Assembly: GCF_001909055.1 (NCBI RefSeq)
Contig: NZ_LVWI01000045.1
Span: forward strand, 24,934-88,933
Direction: 5' to 3'
Source: Paenibacillus helianthi
GTDB lineage: Bacteria; Bacillota; Bacilli; Paenibacillales; Paenibacillaceae
DNA: 64,000 nucleotides
The translations under genes were made by a program, and so were the position numbers. Below are positions 52,100-60,595 of this stretch, piece after piece; the first letter of the stretch is position 1, and every line of letters begins with the position of its first letter. The notes under the pieces are model-generated. The model saw only the letters and a program-made list of their open reading frames with translations, did no database searches and was not told where the DNA came from.

Positions 52100-53671
52100 T
52101 TACTCCCCGGACTCCAGCCTGGTGAGCGGAAGTGTCGCCGGACCTTCCAGCACCTCTCCTTCAAAAGAGAAGCGGGAGCCGTGGCAAGGGCAGTCCCAGG
52201 AGCGTTCTCCCTCGTTCCACTCCGTTTCGCAGCCCATATGAGTGCAGGTTCTATCCACCAGATGCAGATGTCCCTCAGGATCGCGGTAGGCCCCAACGCG
52301 CTTGCCGTCATGAAAGACGACTGCACCTTGATCCGGCTTCAGATCATGCGTCTTCTTATGGATAATCTCTACTTTGCCTGCGACCAGCTCCTTGGCGACA
52401 TTGGCGTTCTGGACGATGAAGTTTTTGATCGAAGGCCGGGGCTTGAAGCGCGAGGGGTCATACAGTTCTGTGTACGGATTGCTGTGCCTCTGGATGCCGT
52501 CTGCGATCAGGCGTGCTGCCAGGGTTCCGGTGGTCATGCCCCATTTACGGAAGCCGGTGGCGATATAGATTTCCTCATCCTCGGCTGTTTTGCCGATATA
52601 AGGCACACGGTCCAGAGTGACCAGGTCCTGGGTCGACCACCGGAAGGGAATACCCCGGATGCCCAGTAGCTCCCCGGCGAACTTCTCCAGATTCTCATAA
52701 TGGCCAAAGGTGCAGATGCCTTGTCCGGTTTTATGGTTGTCACCGCCGACAATGACCAGCTTTTTGCCATTCCATTCCACTGCCCGCAGAGAACGGGCGG
52801 GAGTTCCGGCACTTAGATACATTCCACCCTCATAGTCGGTTTCCGGATCAATAGCCAGACAGTAAGAGCGCTCCGCATGCAGACGGGAGAAATATAGGGC
52901 CCCGCCGTCATAAAAAGGAAAGTGGGATGCGGACACGGCATGTCTGCAGCTGATGGTAAGCTTTCCTTGTTCTGTATGCAGTGTAAGCATGCCACCATCC
53001 TTGTTCACTTGTTCTCCAATCATCGTATGCTCGTAGATCATCCCGCCCTTATCCACAATAACGTCCAGGAGTCCCTTAAGATAGTGGAGCGGATGAAAAC
53101 GGGCTTGGCCCGGAAGCTTAATGGCACCGTCCACGCTCAGGGGAAGCGAAATATGATCCTGCCATTCACCCGGAAGTCCGATCTTGCCATAGGCCTCGAA
53201 CTCCGCCTCCAGCTGCCTCAGCGTCTTCTCATCCCCCTTGTCGGCATAGAGATAAGCTGTTTCGCGTGTAAGTCCGCAGGACAGGTTCAGTTCTTGCGCC
53301 GTTTGGATGATCCATTCCAATGCCTCACTGTTTGACTGGAAATAGAGCCGGGCTGCTTCTTCCCCGAAATCCTTGACCAGATCATGATAGATCAGTCCGT
53401 GCTGGGCGGTGATTTTGGCGGTTGTAAATCCGGTAGTCCCGGCAAAAAGTTCTCCCGCTTCCAGCAGCGTCACCTTATATCCTGCATTGGTCAGCAGGTA
53501 GGCGGTGGTAATCCCGGTAATTCCGCCACCGACAATCGCAACATCGGTATCGTGGTTTTCTGCAAGAGGTGGAAAGGAAGGTATCTCGCTGCTGGCTCTC
53601 CAGAACGATTGCGGAAATTGTGGAAGACTTTGCGGGAACTGTGGTGTGCTGTTCATCCTATTCTCCTTCAT
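52100..53671 (-). CDS. FAD-dependent oxidoreductase with C-terminal Rieske domain
   Basis: About 523 residues. N-terminal DAO-type FAD-binding motif VAIVGGGITGITTAYLLTNAGY. The C-terminal 2Fe-2S Rieske domain carries CTHMGC and CPCHGSRF with the two Cys-His pairs. The architecture is a known family of cytosolic amino-acid-type oxidoreductases of undefined substrate. ATG at 53671 has GGAGGAG upstream; ATG 53656 with AAGGAG is an alternative. The longer frame to 53788 crosses the divergent spacer and is rejected. Divergent from a PerR gene. Confidence 0.88.
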   Translation of the reverse strand: MKENRMNSTPQFPQSLPQFPQSFWRASSEIPSFPPLAENHDTDVAIVGGGITGITTAYLLTNAGYKVTLLEAGELFAGTTGFTTAKITAQHGLIYHDLVKDFGEEAARLYFQSNSEALEWIIQTAQELNLSCGLTRETAYLYADKGDEKTLRQLEAEFEAYGKIGLPGEWQDHISLPLSVDGAIKLPGQARFHPLHYLKGLLDVIVDKGGMIYEHTMIGEQVNKDGGMLTLHTEQGKLTISCRHAVSASHFPFYDGGALYFSRLHAERSYCLAIDPETDYEGGMYLSAGTPARSLRAVEWNGKKLVIVGGDNHKTGQGICTFGHYENLEKFAGELLGIRGIPFRWSTQDLVTLDRVPYIGKTAEDEEIYIATGFRKWGMTTGTLAARLIADGIQRHSNPYTELYDPSRFKPRPSIKNFIVQNANVAKELVAGKVEIIHKKTHDLKPDQGAVVFHDGKRVGAYRDPEGHLHLVDRTCTHMGCETEWNEGERSWDCPCHGSRFSFEGEVLEGPATLPLTRLESGE

Positions 53672-53862
53672 GTTAATCTCCTCCATCACTGTAAGACTCA
53701 TTTCATTTATTACCACACTCCCGTCAAAAGAAACCCTGGTGCAGGGGGGGGATGCCTGATGAAAGTAATGCGCGCGGTATTTCTGCATGCTGACCTGACG
53801 GATTGACTATGTCATCCTCTGGATTTATACTTGATCTAAAAACAAATTAGAGGATGATAAAG

Positions 53863-54264
53863 ATGAAGACCCTGAATCTGACCTCCCAGCGTCAAGCCGT
53901 GTATGATATTGTCCGGGGTTCACATGACCACCCCACTGCCGCAGAAGTAATGAACCGGCTGGTAGAGCAGGGACATAATCTCGCCTATGGGACCGTATAT
54001 AACTCCTTACGCTATCTGTCGGACAAACAAATGATCCGCGAATTGAAGCTGGGTGAGGCCGCCAGCCGATATGATGCCCGTCTCGATGATCATCAGCATA
54101 TTCTCTGCGAGGTTTGCGGCGCGGTGGATGAGGTCATGACCCAGGTGCCGCAGGAATGGACAGACAGGGTCAGTGAGGAGACAGGCTATTCGATTACTCA
54201 TGCGCATGTGGTGTTTGGAGGGGTATGTCCGTCCTGCAGAAGCAAAATGGGTAAGAGGTCTTAA
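53863..54264 (+). CDS. perR: Fur-family regulator, PerR-like
   Basis: 133 residues. Winged helix LTSQRQAVYDIVRGSHDHPTAAEVMNRL, regulatory metal site in YDARLDDHQHILCEVCG (the His and Asp ligands of PerR), and structural zinc CxxC pairs CEVC and CPSC. The pattern is PerR, the peroxide-sensing repressor oxidised at a metal-ligating His. ATG at 53863 lies 9 bases from GAGG; ATG 53854 is an alternative. Next to heme- and redox-related genes, which PerR often controls, but no PerR box was confirmed here. Confidence 0.82.
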   Translation: MKTLNLTSQRQAVYDIVRGSHDHPTAAEVMNRLVEQGHNLAYGTVYNSLRYLSDKQMIRELKLGEAASRYDARLDDHQHILCEVCGAVDEVMTQVPQEWTDRVSEETGYSITHAHVVFGGVCPSCRSKMGKRS

Positions 54265-54316
54265 GCACTGGCTGGAAGTGAAAATTAAATTCCGGAAAAT
54301 TATGAACATATATAAG

Positions 54317-54346
54317 AAAAGACCGTTTTCATGGAAACGGTCTTTT
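54317..54346 (+). terminator. Terminator after perR
   Basis: AAAAGACCGTTTTC / GAAACGGTCTTTTT near-perfect stem with loop ATG, T-run included. Confidence 0.9.
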
Positions 54347-54494
54347 TGCTGTGTTTATATAAAAATTCTACAAATTAGTATGATAATACTGAAGAGTTGG
54401 TAAATAAAAAAGGGTTTGTTTGGCTGATATATAATTATATATTAGGCTGAAGATCAATTCATACTTAAGACCCAAAAAGAAAGTGAGCGTGAAC

Positions 54495-56492
54495 ATGCAT
54501 ATGAAACACAAGTCCCGTTTAACCATCCGTATGAAGCTGATTACTACATATTTGCTTGTTCTTCTGGTACCGAGCATGATTATAGGCTGGCAAACCTACG
54601 ATTCAGCCAGCAGCAAAGTGGAAGGCCAGCTTATGAACAATGCTAAGGAAAGTGTAGCGGCAGTAAATGAAATCATTGACGCGAATATTCAATCCAAAAT
54701 GGATGATATCCAATATTTTGCCAAGAAGGTTTCCTCCGCAGCTCTGAATGGAGAACAGTCTGGAGACGCTGGTGCTGCGGTAAAAGAAAGATTGAAGGAG
54801 TATGCCGTGCTTCACCCTGATGTGCTGGATATTTATGTCGCAACCAGCCGGGCGAAGATGGTGCATGCCGCGGATGTCAAGTTCCCGGTAGGGTATGACC
54901 CGCGCAAGGAGAATGCTTATGTAAATGCACTGAAGCACGGGAAGGGAGCGGTGATTTCACCGGCTTTCCAGACGGTTAATAATGAAACAGCAGTAGCGAT
55001 TTCCGCTGTGCTTGAAGATGGCGGAGGAGTGATGACTCTGAACCTCAACCTGGCTGAGCTGGCGAATCTGACAGACATTAAGGTGGGTCAGGAAGGATAC
55101 ATCTTCCTTATCGACAGCAGCAAAAAGTTTCTCGTACATCCAACAGAAAAGATTGGGCAGGAATCCTCGCTTGATTTTGTGAAAGTGATGTTTGAAGGAG
55201 AGGGCGGTTCATTTGATTATACCTACAAGGATGCCCCCAAAAAGATGACGTATCAGGTAAACGAACTCACCGGCTGGAGAATCGGGGGGACCATCAGCAA
55301 AAATGAGGTGACTGCTGCCACGAGCGGGATTAGGGACAAGGCTCTGATCGTAATCTCCATCTCGGTGCTGCTCGCACTGGTGCTGATCTATTTCAATGTG
55401 TCCTCTATCCTGAAGCCGCTGACTCGTCTGCGCAAGGCAACAGAGATTATTGCCCGGGGAGACCTCTCGGAAGATATTGGTGACTTCCATAGAGATGAAA
55501 TCGGACTCCTGGCAGATAATTTCCGTTCCATGGTCGTAAATCTGCGCGATATGATCATCAGCGTGCAGGAGATGACAGACAATGTATCTGCCTCCGCAGA
55601 AGAATTAACCGCCGGGGCGGAACAGACAACCAAGGCCATTGAGCATGTAACAATAGCGATTCAGGAAGTAGCGGCAGGCACGGAGCGGCAGGTGCACAGT
55701 GTGCGTAAAGGAACGGAGAGTACAGCCGCAACCGCAAACGAAGTGGCGCAAATCTCCGGATTCATGGAGCAGGTATCGGTAATGATGGATAAAACCTCGC
55801 TGTCCGCAGCGGAGGGGAATGACTCTGTGATTACTGTTGTAGACAAAATTAACGGCATTCATGAAACGGTAGAGGAGCTCAGCGGTGTGATCGACAAGCT
55901 GAATAACCGCACCGGCCAGATTCACGGAATTGTCGGTGTCCTTACCGGCATTGCCCGCCAGACGAATCTTCTGGCTCTCAATGCTTCCATAGAAGCGGCC
56001 AGAGCCGGTGAGCAGGGCAGGGGCTTCGCTGTTGTGGCATCGGAGGTCCGCTTGCTGGCCGAGGAATCAGAGAAATCGGCGCATAGGATTGCGGAGCAGA
56101 TTTCTTCCATTAACGCTGAGATGCAGCAGGCAACGGTGACGATGGAGGATGCCCGGGGCAAGGTGTCAGAGGGGATTCTTGCGGTGGATTCAACGGGGCG
56201 TTCCTTCTCCCGCATCCGCAGAGCCGTTAAGGGGGCAGCAGAGAAGATTGAGGCTATGAAAGGAGCCGTTGGCACGCTGACGGCAGAAGCTGTCAGTATG
56301 CAGGCAGCCATTAGCGAAATCCAAGGAATCTCCCAGGAGGCAGCAGGTAATACGGAGACGATTTCTGCAGCTGCCGAGGAGCAGCTCGCTTCGGTGGAGG
56401 AGATCGCATCTTCATCGGCCGATCTTAGTCATCTTGCTGAAGAATTGCAGAAGCTCGTGGGGCGTTTTAGGTTGTATTCGACAAAATCATAA
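54495..56492 (+). CDS. Methyl-accepting chemotaxis protein with dCACHE sensor
   Basis: 665 residues. TM1 ([18 protein letters not shown]), an extracellular double-CACHE domain ([33 protein letters not shown]), TM2 ([17 protein letters not shown]), HAMP, and a signalling domain with the tip [28 protein letters not shown] and [13 protein letters not shown]. Ligands for such sensors are amino or organic acids; none can be named. ATG at 54495, with GTG codons at 54483 and 54489 as alternatives. Orphan receptor. Confidence 0.9.
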   Translation: MHMKHKSRLTIRMKLITTYLLVLLVPSMIIGWQTYDSASSKVEGQLMNNAKESVAAVNEIIDANIQSKMDDIQYFAKKVSSAALNGEQSGDAGAAVKERLKEYAVLHPDVLDIYVATSRAKMVHAADVKFPVGYDPRKENAYVNALKHGKGAVISPAFQTVNNETAVAISAVLEDGGGVMTLNLNLAELANLTDIKVGQEGYIFLIDSSKKFLVHPTEKIGQESSLDFVKVMFEGEGGSFDYTYKDAPKKMTYQVNELTGWRIGGTISKNEVTAATSGIRDKALIVISISVLLALVLIYFNVSSILKPLTRLRKATEIIARGDLSEDIGDFHRDEIGLLADNFRSMVVNLRDMIISVQEMTDNVSASAEELTAGAEQTTKAIEHVTIAIQEVAAGTERQVHSVRKGTESTAATANEVAQISGFMEQVSVMMDKTSLSAAEGNDSVITVVDKINGIHETVEELSGVIDKLNNRTGQIHGIVGVLTGIARQTNLLALNASIEAARAGEQGRGFAVVASEVRLLAEESEKSAHRIAEQISSINAEMQQATVTMEDARGKVSEGILAVDSTGRSFSRIRRAVKGAAEKIEAMKGAVGTLTAEAVSMQAAISEIQGISQEAAGNTETISAAAEEQLASVEEIASSSADLSHLAEELQKLVGRFRLYSTKS

Positions 56493-56584
56493 GCTAAGAA
56501 TAGCTTTGCATCTTTTCTTTTTCCGCCCTTTGCAAGTATACTGATAAGCAATAATGTTTGGGCTGATGAGGGGGAGAAAGGAAT

Positions 56585-57400
56585 ATGGCAGAGCAATTGC
56601 AGGGGATTACCGTCGCCCTGGCGGGTCCGCGCAAAGCGGAGGAAATGGCCAAGCTGGTGCAGAACATGGGTGGCACCGCACTGCATCGGCCTGCGCAAGG
56701 CACCGTGTTTCTGGATGATGAGGCGCTGCGGGAGGGAATCACCGCCTGGACCGCTCATCCGCCGGACCTGGCTATTCTGACGACCGGGATGGGGCTGGAA
56801 GCCCTGTTTGATATGGCATTGCAGATGAAGCTGGAGGATCGCTTTCTCGGGGTTCTCTCCGCTGCGCCGATAGCGGCACGTGGCTACAAGACCGTTAATG
56901 CGCTGAAGAAGCGCGGGCTACAGCCTGAGGTGCGTGATGACGACGGCAGTACAGCCGGAGTGATACGGGGCCTCAAAGGCTGGGATCTGCGCGGCAAATC
57001 GGTTGTGGTGCAGCTGCACGGAGATCCGGCCCCTCATCTGGTATCCTGGCTGAAGGATGCTGGAGCATCCGTCCTTCAAGTGGAGCCTTACCGCCATACC
57101 CCCCCGGAGCCGGGGGCACTTGCTCTTTTGTATGACGATATCGCTCAAGGCAGAGTCGATGCTGTAGCCTTCACGAGTGCTCCGCAATTCCGCTTTCTGG
57201 CCCAGTATGCCAGGGAGCAGGGGACGCTGCAGGAACTCGTGCAGGCTTTTGCAGACAAGGTACTGGCTGTTTCTGTAGGCCGGATTACCTCGGAGTCCTT
57301 GAAAGACGAAGGGATCACGCGAATTGTGATGCCTGAGCATGAACGGATGGGCAGCATGTTCGTGGAGCTTGGCAAGTACATCGCAGCACAACGCTATTAA
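56585..57400 (+). CDS. hemD: Uroporphyrinogen-III synthase
   Basis: 271 residues, cytoplasmic. It closes hydroxymethylbilane to uroporphyrinogen III for heme and related tetrapyrroles. The sequence shows the bilobed HemD pattern: LAGPRKAEEMAKLVQNMGG at the start of lobe one, VVVQLHGDPAPHLVSWLKDAGASVLQVEPYRHTPP linking to lobe two, VDAVAFTSAPQFRFLAQYA and VSVGRITSESLKDEG. Unlike most, it is away from a hemAXCDBL operon, so it may be a second copy or a synthase in a split set. ATG follows AGAAAGGAAT. Confidence 0.85.
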   Translation: MAEQLQGITVALAGPRKAEEMAKLVQNMGGTALHRPAQGTVFLDDEALREGITAWTAHPPDLAILTTGMGLEALFDMALQMKLEDRFLGVLSAAPIAARGYKTVNALKKRGLQPEVRDDDGSTAGVIRGLKGWDLRGKSVVVQLHGDPAPHLVSWLKDAGASVLQVEPYRHTPPEPGALALLYDDIAQGRVDAVAFTSAPQFRFLAQYAREQGTLQELVQAFADKVLAVSVGRITSESLKDEGITRIVMPEHERMGSMFVELGKYIAAQRY

Positions 57401-57438
57401 TTACTACTACAGATACAGAAAGAAGGAGGAGGCCCCCT

Positions 57439-58071
57439 ATGGACAAGAGAAAATGTCTGCTTTTGGGTGACTATACCCATCCCCGGTTCCATCCGCTGCA
57501 GGGTGTGGATAAACAAATTAGTGAAATCCTGAATGATCTGCTGATTGTTCAGTGTTCGGAGAATAAAAAGCTGCTGCTCAGCGAGCATCTGGCCGGGTAT
57601 GATCTATGCATCGCATACAATGAATTATGGAATGAGACGGTCTCCCCCCAGCAGACTGCCGGTCTGCTGAGCTATGTAAGCGGCGGCGGCGGACTGATCG
57701 TCCTGCATACCGGAATCTCACTGGCCAAGCGTAACGAGCTGGCGCAGCTGATCGGCGGCAGATTTACCGGTCATCCGCCGTATGCTCCGCTGAACTTCAA
57801 AGTGCTGGAGCATGACATTACGGAGGGTATTGAAGATTTTCAGCTTGATGAGGAGCCGTACACCTTTGAATTCGACCCATTTACGGACAAAACCATATTG
57901 CTAGAGTATGAAGCGGAAGGTGAGATGCGGCCGGCGGCCTGGTGCCATAGCTTCGGGCTTGGGCGGGTAGTATTTCTGATGCCTGGTCACCATGAGCCTT
58001 CCTTCACCCATCCGGCGATCCGCCAGCTGATCCTCCGGGCAGCCACCTGGGCAGCACGGATTCCCAGATAA
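57439..58071 (+). CDS. ThuA-domain protein
   Basis: 210 residues. ThuA/class I glutamine amidotransferase-like fold: LLLGDYTHPRFHPLQGVDKQ at the N-terminus, YVSGGGGLIVLHTGIS, the region IGGRFTGHPPYAPLNFKVLEHDI and FLMPGHHEPSFTHPAIRQLI. ThuA proteins act in trehalose or related sugar catabolism, but the residue set does not give a substrate. AAGGAGGAGG precedes the ATG. Follows hemD by 38 bases, probably on the same transcript. Confidence 0.85.
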   Translation: MDKRKCLLLGDYTHPRFHPLQGVDKQISEILNDLLIVQCSENKKLLLSEHLAGYDLCIAYNELWNETVSPQQTAGLLSYVSGGGGLIVLHTGISLAKRNELAQLIGGRFTGHPPYAPLNFKVLEHDITEGIEDFQLDEEPYTFEFDPFTDKTILLEYEAEGEMRPAAWCHSFGLGRVVFLMPGHHEPSFTHPAIRQLILRAATWAARIPR

Positions 58072-58169
58072 TGATCCTGACAACGGGCTTCAGCAGCCTT
58101 AAGCTTTGTGAAATTGCCCGCTAAAGGGTATACTTTATCCATAACTGGAATCATTGGGAGGAAAGTGCC

Positions 58170-58517
58170 ATGAGTGATTTGTTCAAGAAAGCAATCTCTT
58201 TAGGAGTAGGCCTCACCATTGTCAGCAAGGAAAAGGTAGAGAAGGTAGTCGAAGAGCTGGTGAAAAGGGGCGAGCTTGCGCCGTCCGAATCCAAGGCTCT
58301 GGTGGACCGGCTTGTGGAGCGGGGCGAGGAAGAGCGCGGCGTGTTCAAGTCTGCGGTTCATGAGCAGGTTGAGCGCGTGCTAAAAGAACTTAAGATCCCT
58401 GTCCAGAGTGACGTTGCCGAGCTGGAAGCACGGATTGCAGTCCTGGAACGCCGTGTGGCCGAACTGGAAGGCTCTCCTTCCCCGGAGGAGACATTGCCGG
58501 AAACGCGTACGGATTAA
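58170..58517 (+). CDS. Phasin-like small protein
   Basis: 115 residues. The N-terminal region LFKKAISLGVGLTIVSKEKVEKVVEELVKRGEL resembles the phasin/PhaF-like granule-associated family. The C-terminus (LEARIAVLERRVAEL) is a short coiled coil. Related proteins coat polyhydroxyalkanoate granules or act as helical adaptor proteins. Its stop abuts the start of the UbiB kinase gene, so they are co-translated and may act as a pair. No PHA synthase is seen in the window. Confidence 0.72.
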   Translation: MSDLFKKAISLGVGLTIVSKEKVEKVVEELVKRGELAPSESKALVDRLVERGEEERGVFKSAVHEQVERVLKELKIPVQSDVAELEARIAVLERRVAELEGSPSPEETLPETRTD

Positions 58518-60188
58518 ATGGCGGTACGTATAAGACATGCCGGACGGTACCGGTCTATTGCCATGGCGCTCATGCGTCATGGCTTCGGTTATATGGTGGA
58601 GGAACTCGGCCTCTACCACCTGCTGTCCCTTCCGCGGCGGATGATTACCCAGGAGGTTCACGAGAGTCTGACGCTCGGAGAGCGGATCCGCCGGGTGCTG
58701 GAGGATTTGGGGCCAACCTTTGTGAAGCTGGGCCAACTGGCCAGCACCCGCTCTGATCTGCTGCCCGATTCCATTATTCAGGAACTGGTGAAGCTTCAGG
58801 ACAGTGTCCCACCGTTCTCGGCGGAAACTGCGCGCCATATTTTGGAGCAAGAGCTTGATCAGTCTATTGATGAGATGTTCAGTTACTTTGAGAATGCCCC
58901 GCTCGCTGCAGCTTCCATCGGCCAGGTCCACCGGGCCGTCCTGCATGGAGGACAGAGTGTAGCGGTCAAAATACAGCGTCCTGGTGTCATGCGGACCATG
59001 ACAAGGGATCTGGAGATTCTACAGGATCTCGGCGCCCTGGCCGAGAGAAGGATGGACTGGGCGAAACAATACGGACTTACCCGGATGGTCGAGGAATTCT
59101 CCCGCGCCTTGCTGGCCGAACTGGACTACGGTCAGGAAGGGCGCAATGCGGAACGGATTGCAGGTCAGCTGACAGAACAAGATCAGGTCTATATCCCGGC
59201 AATTTATTGGGATTACAGTTCTACCCGTATACTCACGATGGAATATGTGGAAGGAATTACACTGAACCATCGTGAGGAGCTGCAGCAGAAGGGCGTGAAG
59301 CTAAAGGCGCTTGCCCAGCAGCTCGTGGAGATGATGCTGAATCAGATCTTTATCCATGGTTTTTTTCATGCCGATCCCCATCCCGGGAATGTCATGAGGA
59401 TGGATGACGGCAAGCTGGCACTAATTGATTTCGGTATGGTAGGACGGCTTAGCGAAGAAATGAAGGACAACCTGTCGGCGCTGATTATCGCGCTGATGCG
59501 GAAGAATACCGACTCCATGGTGAGGGCCATCCTGCGGCTCGGTGTCATTCCTGAGGAGGCCGACCGGCTGGCGCTGCACGATGATATGGACCGGCTGCGT
59601 GAAGCCTATTATGATATTCCTTTCAATCAGGTAAGCATCGGCAAGGCACTGAACGATCTCTTTGGCATCGCCCGCAAGCACCGGCTGGTTATTCCGCCGG
59701 ACCTGGCGATGCTGGGCAAGACGATGCTGACGCTGGAGGGTGTCGTCGGTAATCTTGATCCGGCCTTCAGCATTGTGCAGATGGCTGAGCCTTTCGGAAG
59801 GCGGCTGGTGAGACAACGGTTCAGCGGCAGCCGCCTCCAGCGCAAGATTCTCAGCGGAGTAGCTGATCTTGCAGAAAGTCTGGTAGAGCTGCCTGCCCAG
59901 GCCAGACAACTGTCTTCTTTGATCAGCAAGGGTAAGCTGAAGGTAGAGATTGGGCTGCCGGAGCTGAAGGGAATAGAGCAGAAGCTGAGCCGGGTAGGAA
60001 ACCGCTTATCCTTCAGCATTGTACTCCTTGCCTTCAGCATCATTATGGCTGGTCTGATTGTCGCTTCCTCGCTTCGCGGAGAGCCCTCTATGCTCTGGGA
60101 TTTCCCGATTGTTGAGATCGGCTCTGTAATTGCCGCACTGATGATTCTGTGGCTGCTGTACTCTATCTTCAAGTCAGGGAGATTCTAG
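58518..60188 (+). CDS. UbiB/AarF/ABC1-family atypical kinase
   Basis: 556 residues. The UbiB signatures are present: [14 protein letters not shown] (KxGQ), [11 protein letters not shown] (Ala-rich loop in place of the usual glycine loop), [33 protein letters not shown] (catalytic loop and DFG). Two C-terminal membrane helices ([34 protein letters not shown]) anchor it. In other species the family supports quinone biosynthesis or lipid handling; the product here is unknown. The ATG lies immediately after the phasin-like gene's stop. Confidence 0.9.
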   Translation: MAVRIRHAGRYRSIAMALMRHGFGYMVEELGLYHLLSLPRRMITQEVHESLTLGERIRRVLEDLGPTFVKLGQLASTRSDLLPDSIIQELVKLQDSVPPFSAETARHILEQELDQSIDEMFSYFENAPLAAASIGQVHRAVLHGGQSVAVKIQRPGVMRTMTRDLEILQDLGALAERRMDWAKQYGLTRMVEEFSRALLAELDYGQEGRNAERIAGQLTEQDQVYIPAIYWDYSSTRILTMEYVEGITLNHREELQQKGVKLKALAQQLVEMMLNQIFIHGFFHADPHPGNVMRMDDGKLALIDFGMVGRLSEEMKDNLSALIIALMRKNTDSMVRAILRLGVIPEEADRLALHDDMDRLREAYYDIPFNQVSIGKALNDLFGIARKHRLVIPPDLAMLGKTMLTLEGVVGNLDPAFSIVQMAEPFGRRLVRQRFSGSRLQRKILSGVADLAESLVELPAQARQLSSLISKGKLKVEIGLPELKGIEQKLSRVGNRLSFSIVLLAFSIIMAGLIVASSLRGEPSMLWDFPIVEIGSVIAALMILWLLYSIFKSGRF

Positions 60189-60199
60189 CGAATAAATAT

Positions 60200-60595
60200 T
60201 CTTCGATAGTTGCACACAAACCCTGCTGGATCAAGTACAATATATAGGTTAACTTCTTAATCCTATAAGAAGCTATTCGTAAAGAGTGTAATGGAACGCA
60301 AATGGAATGCCGTCTGAACGTCCGGTGGATCGCTGCTGCCCCAGAAACCGAACCTTGGACCGCACATCTGCAGGGCAAAGGGCGGCTAGTGAGACGGAAG
60401 GGCTCCGGGTGACGGGGTTCTTCCGCTTTTGTTTGAAATGGTTCCGTCCCATAACAGGACGGGAATTCGTTTCTGCTTGAATATGTGGCTATAGGCCGCT
60501 GGCGGCAACTGCAACATGCCTACATTACTCCAGAAAATGGATGACTATAGTGTTATGAATTGAACAACATTAAAGAAAATTGTGAGGTGGAGACT
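60200..60595 (+). other. Structured leader of DEAD-box helicase gene with attenuator-like terminator
   Basis: 406 gene-free bases. They show CTTCTTA/TAAGAAG (60253-60272), then a GC-rich folded-looking stretch (60290-60390). CGGAAGGGCTCCG-GGTGA-CGGGGTTCTTCCG (60395-60425) is a 13-bp stem (three wobbles) followed by CTTTTGTTT, a Rho-independent terminator. TTCCGTCC / GGACGGGAA (60442-60465) follows. The real start codon is 170 bases beyond the terminator. I know no matching riboswitch class. It may be an attenuated or cold-responsive leader, or an independent small RNA. Confidence 0.6.

Noticed and set aside
60290..60430. T-box, 6S RNA, RNase P or c-di-GMP riboswitch in the helicase leader
   Set aside because: None of the known conserved core sequences for these RNAs could be matched by eye, so only a structured leader is claimed.
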